Source of the DNA: Oscillospiraceae bacterium
Lineage (GTDB): Bacteria; Bacillota; Clostridia; Oscillospirales; Acutalibacteraceae
Assembly (NCBI GenBank): GCA_015066165.1
Contig: SVOX01000069.1
Span: 1 to 7,960, forward strand
DNA: 7,960 nucleotides
Reading direction: 5' to 3'
The notes under the pieces were generated by a model, which made no database searches, had not been told where the DNA came from, and saw nothing but the letters and a program-made list of their open reading frames with translations. Below are positions 1-6,315 of the stretch, piece by piece. The stretch's first letter is position 1; each line of letters opens with the position of its first letter. Position numbers and translations under genes: made by a program.

Positions 1-2323
1 TTAAAAGCAAACGGCGTTTTACCAAATAGAAAAGTTTATTATTTTTATCCATCAAAACTTTCTCAAGTTGTTTCCTGGCTTCAAACAATGCAAAAACGCC
101 TTGTTCGGTTGGGGTAATATCGCCATAATGCAGTTCCTCAACGGTATTAATGCCGTCACACACCGCATTAGCATAATTAGGCGGTAAAATACCGCAAACT
201 CGGTTTGTTAACTCGTTTAAAGTTTCACCCTTTTGAAGTTTAAAACCAAGCCAAGCAAACTGGCTTAAAATATCACAATAATAATATTCGGCTTGTGCGG
301 AAGTAGTTTTAAAACGTTTGCGTACCGCTGCAATTTCATAGAATTTATGCGCCACAAAACATTTAATTATACAGATAATCAATGCCACCGCAACTAATGC
401 AAGGAATATCAATATAGGAGTGTTAAACTTGTCATTCCATTTTAGATTTGTACCGGCTACTCTTTTTTCGTCTTTTTCTACATCAGTATCAACGTTGATA
501 TCGGGTATTGGTGATTTTTTACCCGTAGTAACTGTGTTTTTGCTTGTGTTATTGGGGTTAACCACCATATTTGGATTAGGGTCAAAAGCAACCCAGCCAA
601 TGTTTGGCAAGTAACACTCAACCCAAGAATACGGTGAAGAAGCATCTATAATTTGCTTTTTACCTTTTGGGTTTTTAATAGTCTTATAACCTGCCGTAAA
701 ACGTGCAGGAATACCCGCTTTTCTCGACATAATAACCATAGCGGTTGCATAATATACACAATGACCTTTTTTGGTTGCAAAAAGGCGGTCTATTATATCA
801 TCGCCACGTTTGAAATTATTGGGTTCACGTTCATACATAAACCCGTTTTTGTTTGAAAAATAGTTAGCAATTTCATATGCCTTTTCGTATTCGCTCAAAT
901 TTTCAAGTTTTAATTTTTTAAGCGCTTTTTCAAGCGATTTAGACACCTTATTTGGCAACTGGGTATAACATTTATAAAAATCACAGTTTTTATCATAAAG
1001 CGGGTCGGGTTTAAAATTCATCTTTTTTAGAATACCCTTAAGTTGTACATTCAAAATCTTTTCGTCGGTTTTGTAAGATATGTTTTCAACAGTATAAGTA
1101 TATCCTTTTTTAAATCCGTAATAAGAAAACAGTCTTCCCCTTTTATCGTACAAAACGGGATTAGTTGTTTTGGTTCCCTCTTCAAATTCAATTAATTGTC
1201 CCATTGTGGGCAAATAGAAAGTATCTTGAACCAAGTTTATTCTAACCTTTGAAACAGGGGCAACTCTTTTAATAATATTCATAAAACTTTCGTTTGTTAC
1301 TGCTTCACCCGCAAAATAAGCGTTTTGCTCGTAATCCCAAAAGCCGTTAACTCTGTAACTTTTATCAAATTCATTTTCCCACATAACACCGTCGTAAGTG
1401 TCAAAACTCGTAACCTTAATCAAGGTAGGTTCAGTAAGACTGGTCGATGCTAAAGGTTTTGGTTTGATATTATACAAATTACCGCCAACATAAGTACTGT
1501 TCATTACAAGCCCAATATCAAAAAGCGATATATTAAGCTTTTTTTGTTCTTTTGTATATGCACCTGAAAGGGTTTGCAAATCTGCAACCGCATCGGAACA
1601 AGGACGGTTTCTAACACTGCCTTCGGTGTTATTAGCAACAGTAAATGCGCCAAAGGAAATAATAGCGGTAATCAAGGTTGAAATTAAAACCAACAACCAT
1701 TTTTTACCCCAAATTCCAAATAAATTTTTAATATCGGGCAACTTTAATCTTTGGAATTTATCACCCGCAATTAATGGGAATACACCCGCCACCAAGAATG
1801 AAATGGCTAACAAATCATACCCTGTATGTCCGTAAGCGTAGTTAACAACAATAAAAGCCATAACCGTTCCCACAACAAGTAAAGGCCATTTGAATATACG
1901 GCAAACAGCAAAGAATAAAATTGATATGGCTATGTTAACAAACGTATGAACCAAATAAAATCCCTGTTCGGAATACCATTTAGATTCATAGGAAAGGCCT
2001 GAAGCCCACCACTTAACAAAACCCGCAAAACTTTCAAAAAACGAAACTATGTCGCCGCTAATAGAAATAGCAAGAAAAAATACAGGAAGCAACACGCCAA
2101 AGTAAATTATTGGTATCCACCATTTGCGTGAAAAAAGGACCACCGCCACTATTGTAAGCAAGGTTTGCCAAAGAATTGTAACTAACCCAATTTGAATACT
2201 GTACTGCGAATCTACAATAAGTGCCGCACCTACTGAAATAAGCCAACAACTTATAATGTTAAAAACAAACTCAACAATACTTTCTTTTTGGGTTTGCCGC
2301 TTTTTAAACCATTTAGAAATCAC
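1..2323 (-). CDS. TgpA-type membrane protein with transglutaminase-like domain, C-terminus cut by window edge
   Basis: The frame is open without a stop from the GTG at 2321-2323 to the left edge, giving 774 residues; the true C-terminus lies outside. The GTG overlaps the DUF58 stop (GTGA) and has an AGGTG ribosome binding site 7 nt upstream (2331-2335). The next in-frame Met is near residue 155, so GTG is the likely start. About seven membrane helices (roughly residues 16-37, 45-64, 70-88, 124-141, 147-164, 170-186, 209-230) precede an extracytoplasmic region (231-634). A further helix (636-657) leads to a cytoplasmic tail resembling DUF4129. The transglutaminase-like core spans about 515-590: GHCVYYATA with Cys522, then AGIPARF, then YSWVECYLP and GWVAFDPN with Asp581. 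The catalytic His expected before SWVE is Tyr565. This helix/core/helix plan matches TgpA-like proteins, which usually sit beside MoxR and DUF58 genes. The fold is clear, but the substrate is unknown and activity is doubtful. Confidence 0.9.
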   Translation of the reverse strand, partial: MISKWFKKRQTQKESIVEFVFNIISCWLISVGAALIVDSQYSIQIGLVTILWQTLLTIVAVVLFSRKWWIPIIYFGVLLPVFFLAISISGDIVSFFESFAGFVKWWASGLSYESKWYSEQGFYLVHTFVNIAISILFFAVCRIFKWPLLVVGTVMAFIVVNYAYGHTGYDLLAISFLVAGVFPLIAGDKFQRLKLPDIKNLFGIWGKKWLLVLISTLITAIISFGAFTVANNTEGSVRNRPCSDAVADLQTLSGAYTKEQKKLNISLFDIGLVMNSTYVGGNLYNIKPKPLASTSLTEPTLIKVTSFDTYDGVMWENEFDKSYRVNGFWDYEQNAYFAGEAVTNESFMNIIKRVAPVSKVRINLVQDTFYLPTMGQLIEFEEGTKTTNPVLYDKRGRLFSYYGFKKGYTYTVENISYKTDEKILNVQLKGILKKMNFKPDPLYDKNCDFYKCYTQLPNKVSKSLEKALKKLKLENLSEYEKAYEIANYFSNKNGFMYEREPNNFKRGDDIIDRLFATKKGHCVYYATAMVIMSRKAGIPARFTAGYKTIKNPKGKKQIIDASSPYSWVECYLPNIGWVAFDPNPNMVVNPNNTSKNTVTTGKKSPIPDINVDTDVEKDEKRVAGTNLKWNDKFNTPILIFLALVAVALIICIIKCFVAHKFYEIAAVRKRFKTTSAQAEYYYCDILSQFAWLGFKLQKGETLNELTNRVCGILPPNYANAVCDGINTVEELHYGDITPTEQGVFALFEARKQLEKVLMDKNNKLFYLVKRRLLL

Positions 2324-3516
2324 AGTACAGCACCTACCTTTTTAGCAATTTTTTCGGTAGAGCTTAAAACTGTAATAAAGCTTTCTCTCTTTTCAAAAGC
2401 AATATCTTCAGGTAACGGCAACGGTTTTGTCAAAATACAAGCCGAATGTTTGCCGTTTCTATTCATTTCCCTTACTTCATTTATTAGTGAAGTATCGGGA
2501 TTATCGGTAATAAAGTAAAGTTTATGTGCTTTTAAAAATTCAGTATCTTCTATATCTGATATTAATAAAGCACCATTTGATTGACAATAATTTACATTGG
2601 AGAAATCATACTGCATTTTGGTTATATCAACAAGATTATTAACCGTAAAACGTATGTTTTCTTTTGTTTTGTTACTACGCAAAACAATCACTTCAACGCT
2701 ATTATTTTCTTCAACCAAATAATTTGCCAATGTCATTGCTGTTTCAAATGCAATGTCGGCGGCTGTGCACAGTTCCAAAGAACTAAAAGCCGCATCAACC
2801 ACTATTGCGATATTTGGTTTTTGAAGCATTTCATATTGACGGGAATATAATTTTTTAGCACGAGCGCTTTGTTTCCAGTTAATGCGCTTAAGTGAATCAC
2901 CTTCTCTGTAAAGTCGTGAATCTCCAAGCAACTCGCCTTCTTCAGCATTTAAAACACCCGAATTGCCAAATCCACCCGCAGAAACAGTTTCATCTACTTC
3001 TTCCAATAAATGTATTTTAGGCATAACCGATAAATCCGAAGTTAAGTTTGCCTTAACAGGTCTTATAAGCGGTAAAGAAAACAAGCCGAACAAATCTTCA
3101 AATCGAAGTTTTTTTATTCCTACTTTCCAATTTCCTACGTGTACACAAGGTAATTCAAAAGAAAATTTACGCTTCACAAAAAAGGATGTCATCATAACAA
3201 ACGTATGCTTTAAACGGTTTTTTTGCTTTGTTTCCACATCTGCCGCTTTAACCGAAAGATACCCTGCCACAGGCAAAAGGATAAAGCCGCTAAAGCGAAG
3301 AATATATTCAATATTTTCTTCACGTGTAGCAGCTGATTTATTTACTGTTGATTTAACATTAAGCGTAATAGAAGCGAGAACTATTGACAAAAATGAATAC
3401 AAAACAAGTCCGCATATACAAAGTGCCATTATGTAAAATTCTCTAATTTCGGTGCCCAATGCCAAAACTGTTATAAATGCGCCAATTAATGTGACAACAA
3501 TTCCTCTTAAAGTCAT
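2320..3516 (-). CDS. DUF58 family membrane protein
   Basis: This is a 398-residue protein of the DUF58 family, partner of MoxR ATPases. Two N-terminal membrane helices (about residues 5-20 and 28-50) are followed by a soluble region. The family signature is at about 204-220: REGDSLKRINWKQSAR, matching the usual pattern of GD, R, W and AR. A von Willebrand A-like core follows (IAIVVDAAFSS, 236-246). Its metal-binding DxSxS motif is degenerate: Asp241 and Ser245 remain, but the first Ser is Ala, so classical MIDAS metal binding is uncertain. The ATG at 3514-3516 lies 17 nt after the MoxR stop, with an AAGGAT ribosome binding site formed at the end of that gene. The stop overlaps the GTG of the transglutaminase-like gene, so all three are probably co-transcribed and translationally coupled. 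By family precedent the protein may be an envelope-linked substrate or adaptor of MoxR; its exact function is unknown. Confidence 0.92.
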   Translation of the reverse strand: MTLRGIVVTLIGAFITVLALGTEIREFYIMALCICGLVLYSFLSIVLASITLNVKSTVNKSAATREENIEYILRFSGFILLPVAGYLSVKAADVETKQKNRLKHTFVMMTSFFVKRKFSFELPCVHVGNWKVGIKKLRFEDLFGLFSLPLIRPVKANLTSDLSVMPKIHLLEEVDETVSAGGFGNSGVLNAEEGELLGDSRLYREGDSLKRINWKQSARAKKLYSRQYEMLQKPNIAIVVDAAFSSLELCTAADIAFETAMTLANYLVEENNSVEVIVLRSNKTKENIRFTVNNLVDITKMQYDFSNVNYCQSNGALLISDIEDTEFLKAHKLYFITDNPDTSLINEVREMNRNGKHSACILTKPLPLPEDIAFEKRESFITVLSSTEKIAKKVGAVL

Positions 3517-3533
3517 AATAAAACAGTTAATCC

Positions 3534-4475
3534 TTAATCTTTTATCTTGGGAATACGTACATTTTCAAGAATATTATTTATTGTGTCAAGCGCAGTAGTA
3601 CCTTTAGCGCCTGAACGGTTTTTCATAATCATTCTATGCGACAAAACGTAAGGAGCCAAACGCTTAACGTCATCAGGTATAACGTAGTTACGTCCTTCAA
3701 GTATTGCAAGACCGCAAGCCGCTTGAGTAAGTGCAATTGAACCACGTGGACTAACACCCATTATTACACCTTCATACTCACGTGTGGCCGCAGCAATTTC
3801 AATAATATATTTAATAACTTCATCAGCAATGTGAACCAATGAAATTGCCTCTTGAATTTTAAGAATTTCTGCAGCAGTGGCAACCGGCTCAAGTTTAATT
3901 TCATCAACAACCGAGCGATTTTTCTTTATAATATCAATTTCGGCTTCAAAGGAAGGATAACCCATATTTATTTTCATAAGGAAACGGTCAAGTTGTGCTT
4001 CGGGAAGCGGATATGTACCTGCTGTATCAACAGGGTTTTCAGTAGCCAAAATCATAAACGGTTTTGGCAATTCATAGGTGGTGCCGTCAACAGTAACCTG
4101 TCTTTCTTGCATTGCCTCCAAAAGAGCAGATTGAGTTTTTGGACTTGCACGGTTAATTTCATCTGCCAAAACAATTTGAGAATGTACACTACCCTTGTTA
4201 AACGCCTTTCTGCCGGTGTTAATATCAAAAATATTAAATCCCGTAATATCAGACGGCAAAACATCAGGCGTGAACTGAATACGCTGAAATTCGCAACCCA
4301 AAGAATCTGCCAAAGCAGATGCCAAAGTGGTTTTACCAAGGCCGGGTAAGTCTTCAATTATAATATGCCCCGAGCATATAAGCGACACCAAAAGCATATC
4401 AATTACTTCGTCTTTACCCACAATCACTTTTTTGATATTTTCCTTAATTGCTTCTAAACATTTTATTTTGGCCAT
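3534..4475 (-). CDS. MoxR family AAA+ ATPase
   Basis: This is a 313-residue AAA+ ATPase of the MoxR family, cytoplasmic proteins thought to act as chaperones that mature or activate partner complexes through ATP hydrolysis. Visible motifs are Walker A (EDLPGLGKTT, residues 41-50), Walker B (LADEINRA, 103-110), sensor 1 (ATENP, 144-148), a probable arginine finger in EAQLDRF (Arg164) and sensor 2 in GVSPRGS (Arg244). Length is normal for the family. The ATG at 4473-4475 is chosen because AAAGGAGAAA lies just upstream with 8 nt between GGAG and ATG. A longer reading from the ATG at 4536-4538 would start inside the predicted -35 element and add 21 residues (MHIFMRYGKI...) that do not look like the family. 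It is the first gene of the leftward cluster with the DUF58 and transglutaminase-like genes, and is transcribed divergently from the ATP synthase operon. Confidence 0.95.
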   Translation of the reverse strand: MAKIKCLEAIKENIKKVIVGKDEVIDMLLVSLICSGHIIIEDLPGLGKTTLASALADSLGCEFQRIQFTPDVLPSDITGFNIFDINTGRKAFNKGSVHSQIVLADEINRASPKTQSALLEAMQERQVTVDGTTYELPKPFMILATENPVDTAGTYPLPEAQLDRFLMKINMGYPSFEAEIDIIKKNRSVVDEIKLEPVATAAEILKIQEAISLVHIADEVIKYIIEIAAATREYEGVIMGVSPRGSIALTQAACGLAILEGRNYVIPDDVKRLAPYVLSHRMIMKNRSGAKGTTALDTINNILENVRIPKIKD

Positions 4476-4483
4476 TTGAGTTT

Positions 4484-4487
4484 CTCC
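4484..4487 (-). promoter_or_regulatory. Ribosome binding site of the MoxR gene
   Basis: The minus strand reads AAAGGAGAAACTCAAATG, with GGAG 8 nt before the ATG at 4473-4475. This near-consensus site decides the start of the MoxR gene against the longer reading that begins at 4538. Confidence 0.85.
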
Positions 4488-4509
4488 TTTATTTGCAACA
4501 TACACAATT

Positions 4510-4538
4510 ATTTTACCATACCGCATAAAAATATGCAA
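4510..4538 (-). promoter_or_regulatory. Predicted sigma-A promoter of the MoxR-DUF58-transglutaminase cluster
   Basis: On the minus strand TTGCAT (4533-4538) and TAAAAT (4510-4515) are separated by 17 nt, and TGG directly precedes the -10 box (extended -10). Transcription would start near 4503, giving a leader of about 27 nt that holds the MoxR ribosome binding site. The -35 matches consensus only in its first three bases, so the call rests on the extended -10, the spacing and the position. Confidence 0.6.
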
Positions 4539-4568
4539 TAAAAACGTTGTAAAAAATCCACAAAGTTC

Positions 4569-4596
4569 TTGTCATATATATACTAATTAATATAAA
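4569..4596 (+). promoter_or_regulatory. Predicted distal promoter of the ATP synthase operon
   Basis: TTGTCA (4569-4574) and TATAAA (4591-4596) are separated by 16 nt. Each hexamer matches the sigma-A consensus at five of six bases. Transcription would start near 4603 and leave a leader of about 90 nt before atpI. The region is very AT-rich, so chance matches are likely; the call is tentative. Confidence 0.4.
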
Positions 4597-4628
4597 GTTC
4601 GTTAAAAAAATAACTTATGTCAAATCAC

Positions 4629-4657
4629 TTGCATTTTACCTTGTTGTGTGCTATATT
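4629..4657 (+). promoter_or_regulatory. Predicted proximal promoter of the ATP synthase operon
   Basis: TTGCAT (4629-4634) and TATATT (4652-4657) are separated by 17 nt, with TGC directly before the -10 box (extended -10). Transcription would start near 4664, about 30 nt before atpI. The -35 is weak, but the architecture mirrors that of the divergent MoxR promoter. Confidence 0.5.
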
Positions 4658-4693
4658 GTACTATGGAGTGAATTTTGAATTAGGAGCGTAGAA

Positions 4694-5074
4694 ATGAAAA
4701 AAATAGACCCTGTTGTAAAAAAAGAAACGCTTTATATTGCAACTGTAAGTGCTATTTTAAGTTTACTTTTGCAATCGGTATTTCTAATCATTGGAAAATG
4801 GGATTATACCGTACTGCTTGGTAACATTTACGGATTAGCCGTAACCGTTGGTAACTTTTTCATTATGGGGCTTAACGTGCAAACTTCCCTTGAAAAAGAA
4901 CCGGACGACGCAAAGAAATTAATCAAGGCATCGCAATCTTTACGCCTATTAATGTTGTTTGTTTGCGCAATAATCGGGTATATTATTCCTGTATTCAATA
5001 TTTTAAGCGTAATTATTCCCTATCTTTTCCCAAGGTTCGCTATTTCACTTCGTCCATTATTTAAAAAAGACTAA
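4694..5074 (+). CDS. atpI: ATP synthase subunit I (AtpI-like), first gene of the atp operon
   Basis: This is a small membrane protein of 126 residues with about four hydrophobic segments (roughly 12-33, 38-60, 84-101 and 102-114) and a short charged stretch near 66-82. Size, topology and place directly before atpB fit AtpI, a poorly conserved accessory protein linked to assembly of the c ring and sometimes to cation supply. It is not a stoichiometric part of the enzyme. The segment GNIYGLAVTVGNFF resembles the paired-glycine helix common in this family. The ATG has a TAGGAG site with 7 nt spacing (GGAG at 4683-4686). The stop lies 21 nt before the atpB start. Naming rests on context and general character, because AtpI sequences diverge strongly. 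Confidence 0.82.
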   Translation: MKKIDPVVKKETLYIATVSAILSLLLQSVFLIIGKWDYTVLLGNIYGLAVTVGNFFIMGLNVQTSLEKEPDDAKKLIKASQSLRLLMLFVCAIIGYIIPVFNILSVIIPYLFPRFAISLRPLFKKD

Positions 5075-5082
5075 TTTCCTAA

Positions 5083-5098
5083 AGAGGTAATACCTTTG
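5083..5098 (+). promoter_or_regulatory. Ribosome binding site and TTG start of atpB within a possible hairpin
   Basis: The AGAGG site (5083-5087) lies 8 nt before the TTG start codon (5096-5098). AGAGGT (5083-5088) can pair with ACCTTT (5092-5097), including one G-U pair, across a three-base loop. That would cover both the site and most of the start codon. The stem is short and may form only transiently. Confidence 0.45.
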
Positions 5099-5992
5099 AA
5101 AACAAATTTAAAATTCAAAATTATTGACATTATCTATATTGTAATGATGGCATTGCCTATTGCTTTTTCAATAGTGCTCAAAGTTTTAACAAAACCTGTG
5201 AGCGAAGGGATTAGTATTTCGGGTGCCGGAATATTTTTTACTATTCCAATGCCTTTACAAAACTTTATAATATCCGAATCGCAGGTAAATTCGGCTATGG
5301 TGCTTATAACTATATTCTTCTTTTGCCTTTATATGACACACGGGCTAAAGGAAAAAATCGAACTCAAACGACAGCACTTTGCCGAACTTATTGTTGAAAA
5401 AGTTGACGGGCTTGTAAATGAAAATATGGGTGAATATTTTAGCGGTTATTCCCCCTTTATTATTGCAATTATGGCTTACTCTGCTTGTTGCAGTCTTTTA
5501 AGTCTTTTTGGACTTTATGCTCCAACATCCGATATAAATATAGTAGGCGGTTGGGCAATACTTGTATTCATACTCATAACATATTACAAAATGAAATGCG
5601 GTCCGCTTTATTATTTGAAGGGCTTTACCGAGCCGGTCGCTTTGTTAGCACCAATAAACTTTATAAGCGAATTCGCAACCCCAATTTCAATGGCTTTCCG
5701 TCATTACGGCAACATTCTTTCGGGTTCTGTTATTTCGGTTCTTTTAGGCACTGCACTTGCAGGTCTATCAAATATGATATTCAACTGGTTGCCCGGTTTT
5801 TTGGGTGACTTCCCCTTCTTGCAGGTTGGTATCCCTGCCGTATTATCAATTTATTTTGACGTTTTCAGCGGTTTATTGCAAGCGTTCATTTTTGCAATGC
5901 TCACCATGCTCAATGTTTCAGGCGGTCTTGATATTGACGAATATGAAAAACGTAAGTTAAAAAAAGCCCAAAAAGCTTTAGAAAATAAATAA
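5096..5992 (+). CDS. atpB: F1Fo ATP synthase subunit a
   Basis: This is the membrane stator subunit of Fo, forming the ion half-channels beside the c ring. The 298-residue product has several long hydrophobic helices. The essential arginine is Arg202 in MAFRHYGNILSG, equivalent to E. coli aArg210. The conserved C-terminal helix LQAFIFAMLT contains Gln262, matching E. coli Gln252. The usual RLFGN motif reads RHYGN here, and the position matching E. coli Glu219 is Ser211. The C-terminus ends in a charged tail (DEYEKRKLKKAQK). The start is TTG, 21 nt after atpI, with an AGAGG site 8 nt upstream. No nearby ATG has a comparable site, and TTG keeps the full N-terminal helix. Codons include many ATA and TTA, in contrast with the following c-subunit gene. 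Identity is secure from the arginine motif and the operon position. Confidence 0.96.
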   Translation: MKTNLKFKIIDIIYIVMMALPIAFSIVLKVLTKPVSEGISISGAGIFFTIPMPLQNFIISESQVNSAMVLITIFFFCLYMTHGLKEKIELKRQHFAELIVEKVDGLVNENMGEYFSGYSPFIIAIMAYSACCSLLSLFGLYAPTSDINIVGGWAILVFILITYYKMKCGPLYYLKGFTEPVALLAPINFISEFATPISMAFRHYGNILSGSVISVLLGTALAGLSNMIFNWLPGFLGDFPFLQVGIPAVLSIYFDVFSGLLQAFIFAMLTMLNVSGGLDIDEYEKRKLKKAQKALENK

Positions 5993-6001
5993 TTTTTATT
6001 T
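5983..6001 (+). repeat. AT-only inverted repeat between atpB and atpE
   Basis: AAATAAA (5983-5989) and TTTATTT (5995-6001) are perfect inverted copies around a five-base loop, ending directly before the GGAGG site of atpE. It overlaps the end of atpB. With no GC pairs it is unlikely to terminate transcription; it may mark an unstructured, U-rich translation enhancer instead. Confidence 0.4.
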
Positions 6002-6006
6002 GGAGG
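6002..6006 (+). promoter_or_regulatory. Strong ribosome binding site of atpE
   Basis: GGAGG lies 8 nt before the atpE ATG and follows a U-rich stretch. It is the best match to the 16S tail among the atp genes in this window, in keeping with the many c subunits needed per enzyme. Confidence 0.8.
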
Positions 6007-6014
6007 AATAAAAA

Positions 6015-6302
6015 ATGGAAATCGCAATTGGTATTATTTTAGGTTGCTGTGCTTTAGGCGCAGGTACTGCTATGATCGCAGGTATCGGCCCTGGTATCGG
6101 TGAAGGTAACGCTGTAGCTTCTGCTTGTGAAGCAATTGGCCGTCAACCCGAATGTAAAGGTAGTGTTACTACAACAATGCTTATGGGTTGTGCTATTGCA
6201 GAAACAACAGGTCTTTACGCTCTCGTAATTGCTATCCTTCTTATCTTCGTAGCACCAAACCTTTTGGTTAACATTCTTGTAAATACATTAAGTGCGCTAT
6301 AA
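6015..6302 (+). CDS. atpE: F1Fo ATP synthase subunit c, predicted Na+-binding type with two carboxylates
   Basis: This 95-residue hairpin protein oligomerises into the rotor ring of Fo. Helix 1 carries GAGTAMIAGIGPGIGEG, the polar loop is GRQPECKG (42-49), and helix 2 carries AIAETTGLY. Glu63 is the ion-carrying carboxylate. Compared with the Ilyobacter tartaricus sodium site (Gln32, Val63, Glu65, Ser66, Thr67, Tyr70), the equivalents here are Glu30, Ile61, Glu63, Thr64, Thr65 and Tyr68. Oxygen ligands are therefore kept and the helix-1 Gln is Glu, as in the two-carboxylate Na+ ring of Fusobacterium nucleatum. Na+ coupling is an inference from these residues. Five cysteines (11, 12, 38, 47, 59) are unusual. 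Codon use avoids ATA and favours GGT, GCT and ATC, unlike its neighbours, which suggests high expression. The ATG follows GGAGG by 8 nt. Confidence 0.97.
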   Translation: MEIAIGIILGCCALGAGTAMIAGIGPGIGEGNAVASACEAIGRQPECKGSVTTTMLMGCAIAETTGLYALVIAILLIFVAPNLLVNILVNTLSAL

Positions 6303-6315
6303 GGAATAGGTAAAA

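Noticed and set aside
1..3. TTA at the left edge reads as a TAA stop on the minus strand and could end the transglutaminase-like gene.
   Set aside because: The gene's codons begin at low coordinates 2, 5, 8 and so on, so this triplet is out of frame; the frame stays open to the edge.
2963..3436. A 157-residue plus-strand open frame opposite the DUF58 gene.
   Set aside because: It is antisense to a gene with clear family motifs, and shows no ribosome binding site or recognisable domain.
3852..4349. A 165-residue plus-strand open frame opposite the MoxR gene.
   Set aside because: It lies wholly opposite a conserved AAA+ gene, is rich in Cys, Phe and Asn as antisense frames tend to be, and resembles no family I recognise.
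4476..4538. A longer MoxR protein starting at the ATG at 4536-4538.
   Set aside because: That ATG overlaps the predicted -35 box and lacks a ribosome binding site, while the ATG at 4473-4475 has AAAGGAG at good spacing and the usual family N-terminus.
4601..4614. GTTA-A6-TAAC inverted repeat as a regulator binding site.
   Set aside because: The arms are only four bases long in very AT-rich DNA, so chance is a sufficient explanation; it is mentioned only as context for the promoter region.
5983..6001. Transcription terminator between atpB and atpE.
   Set aside because: The stem has only A-T pairs and is followed by GGAGG rather than a U run, and the operon clearly continues.
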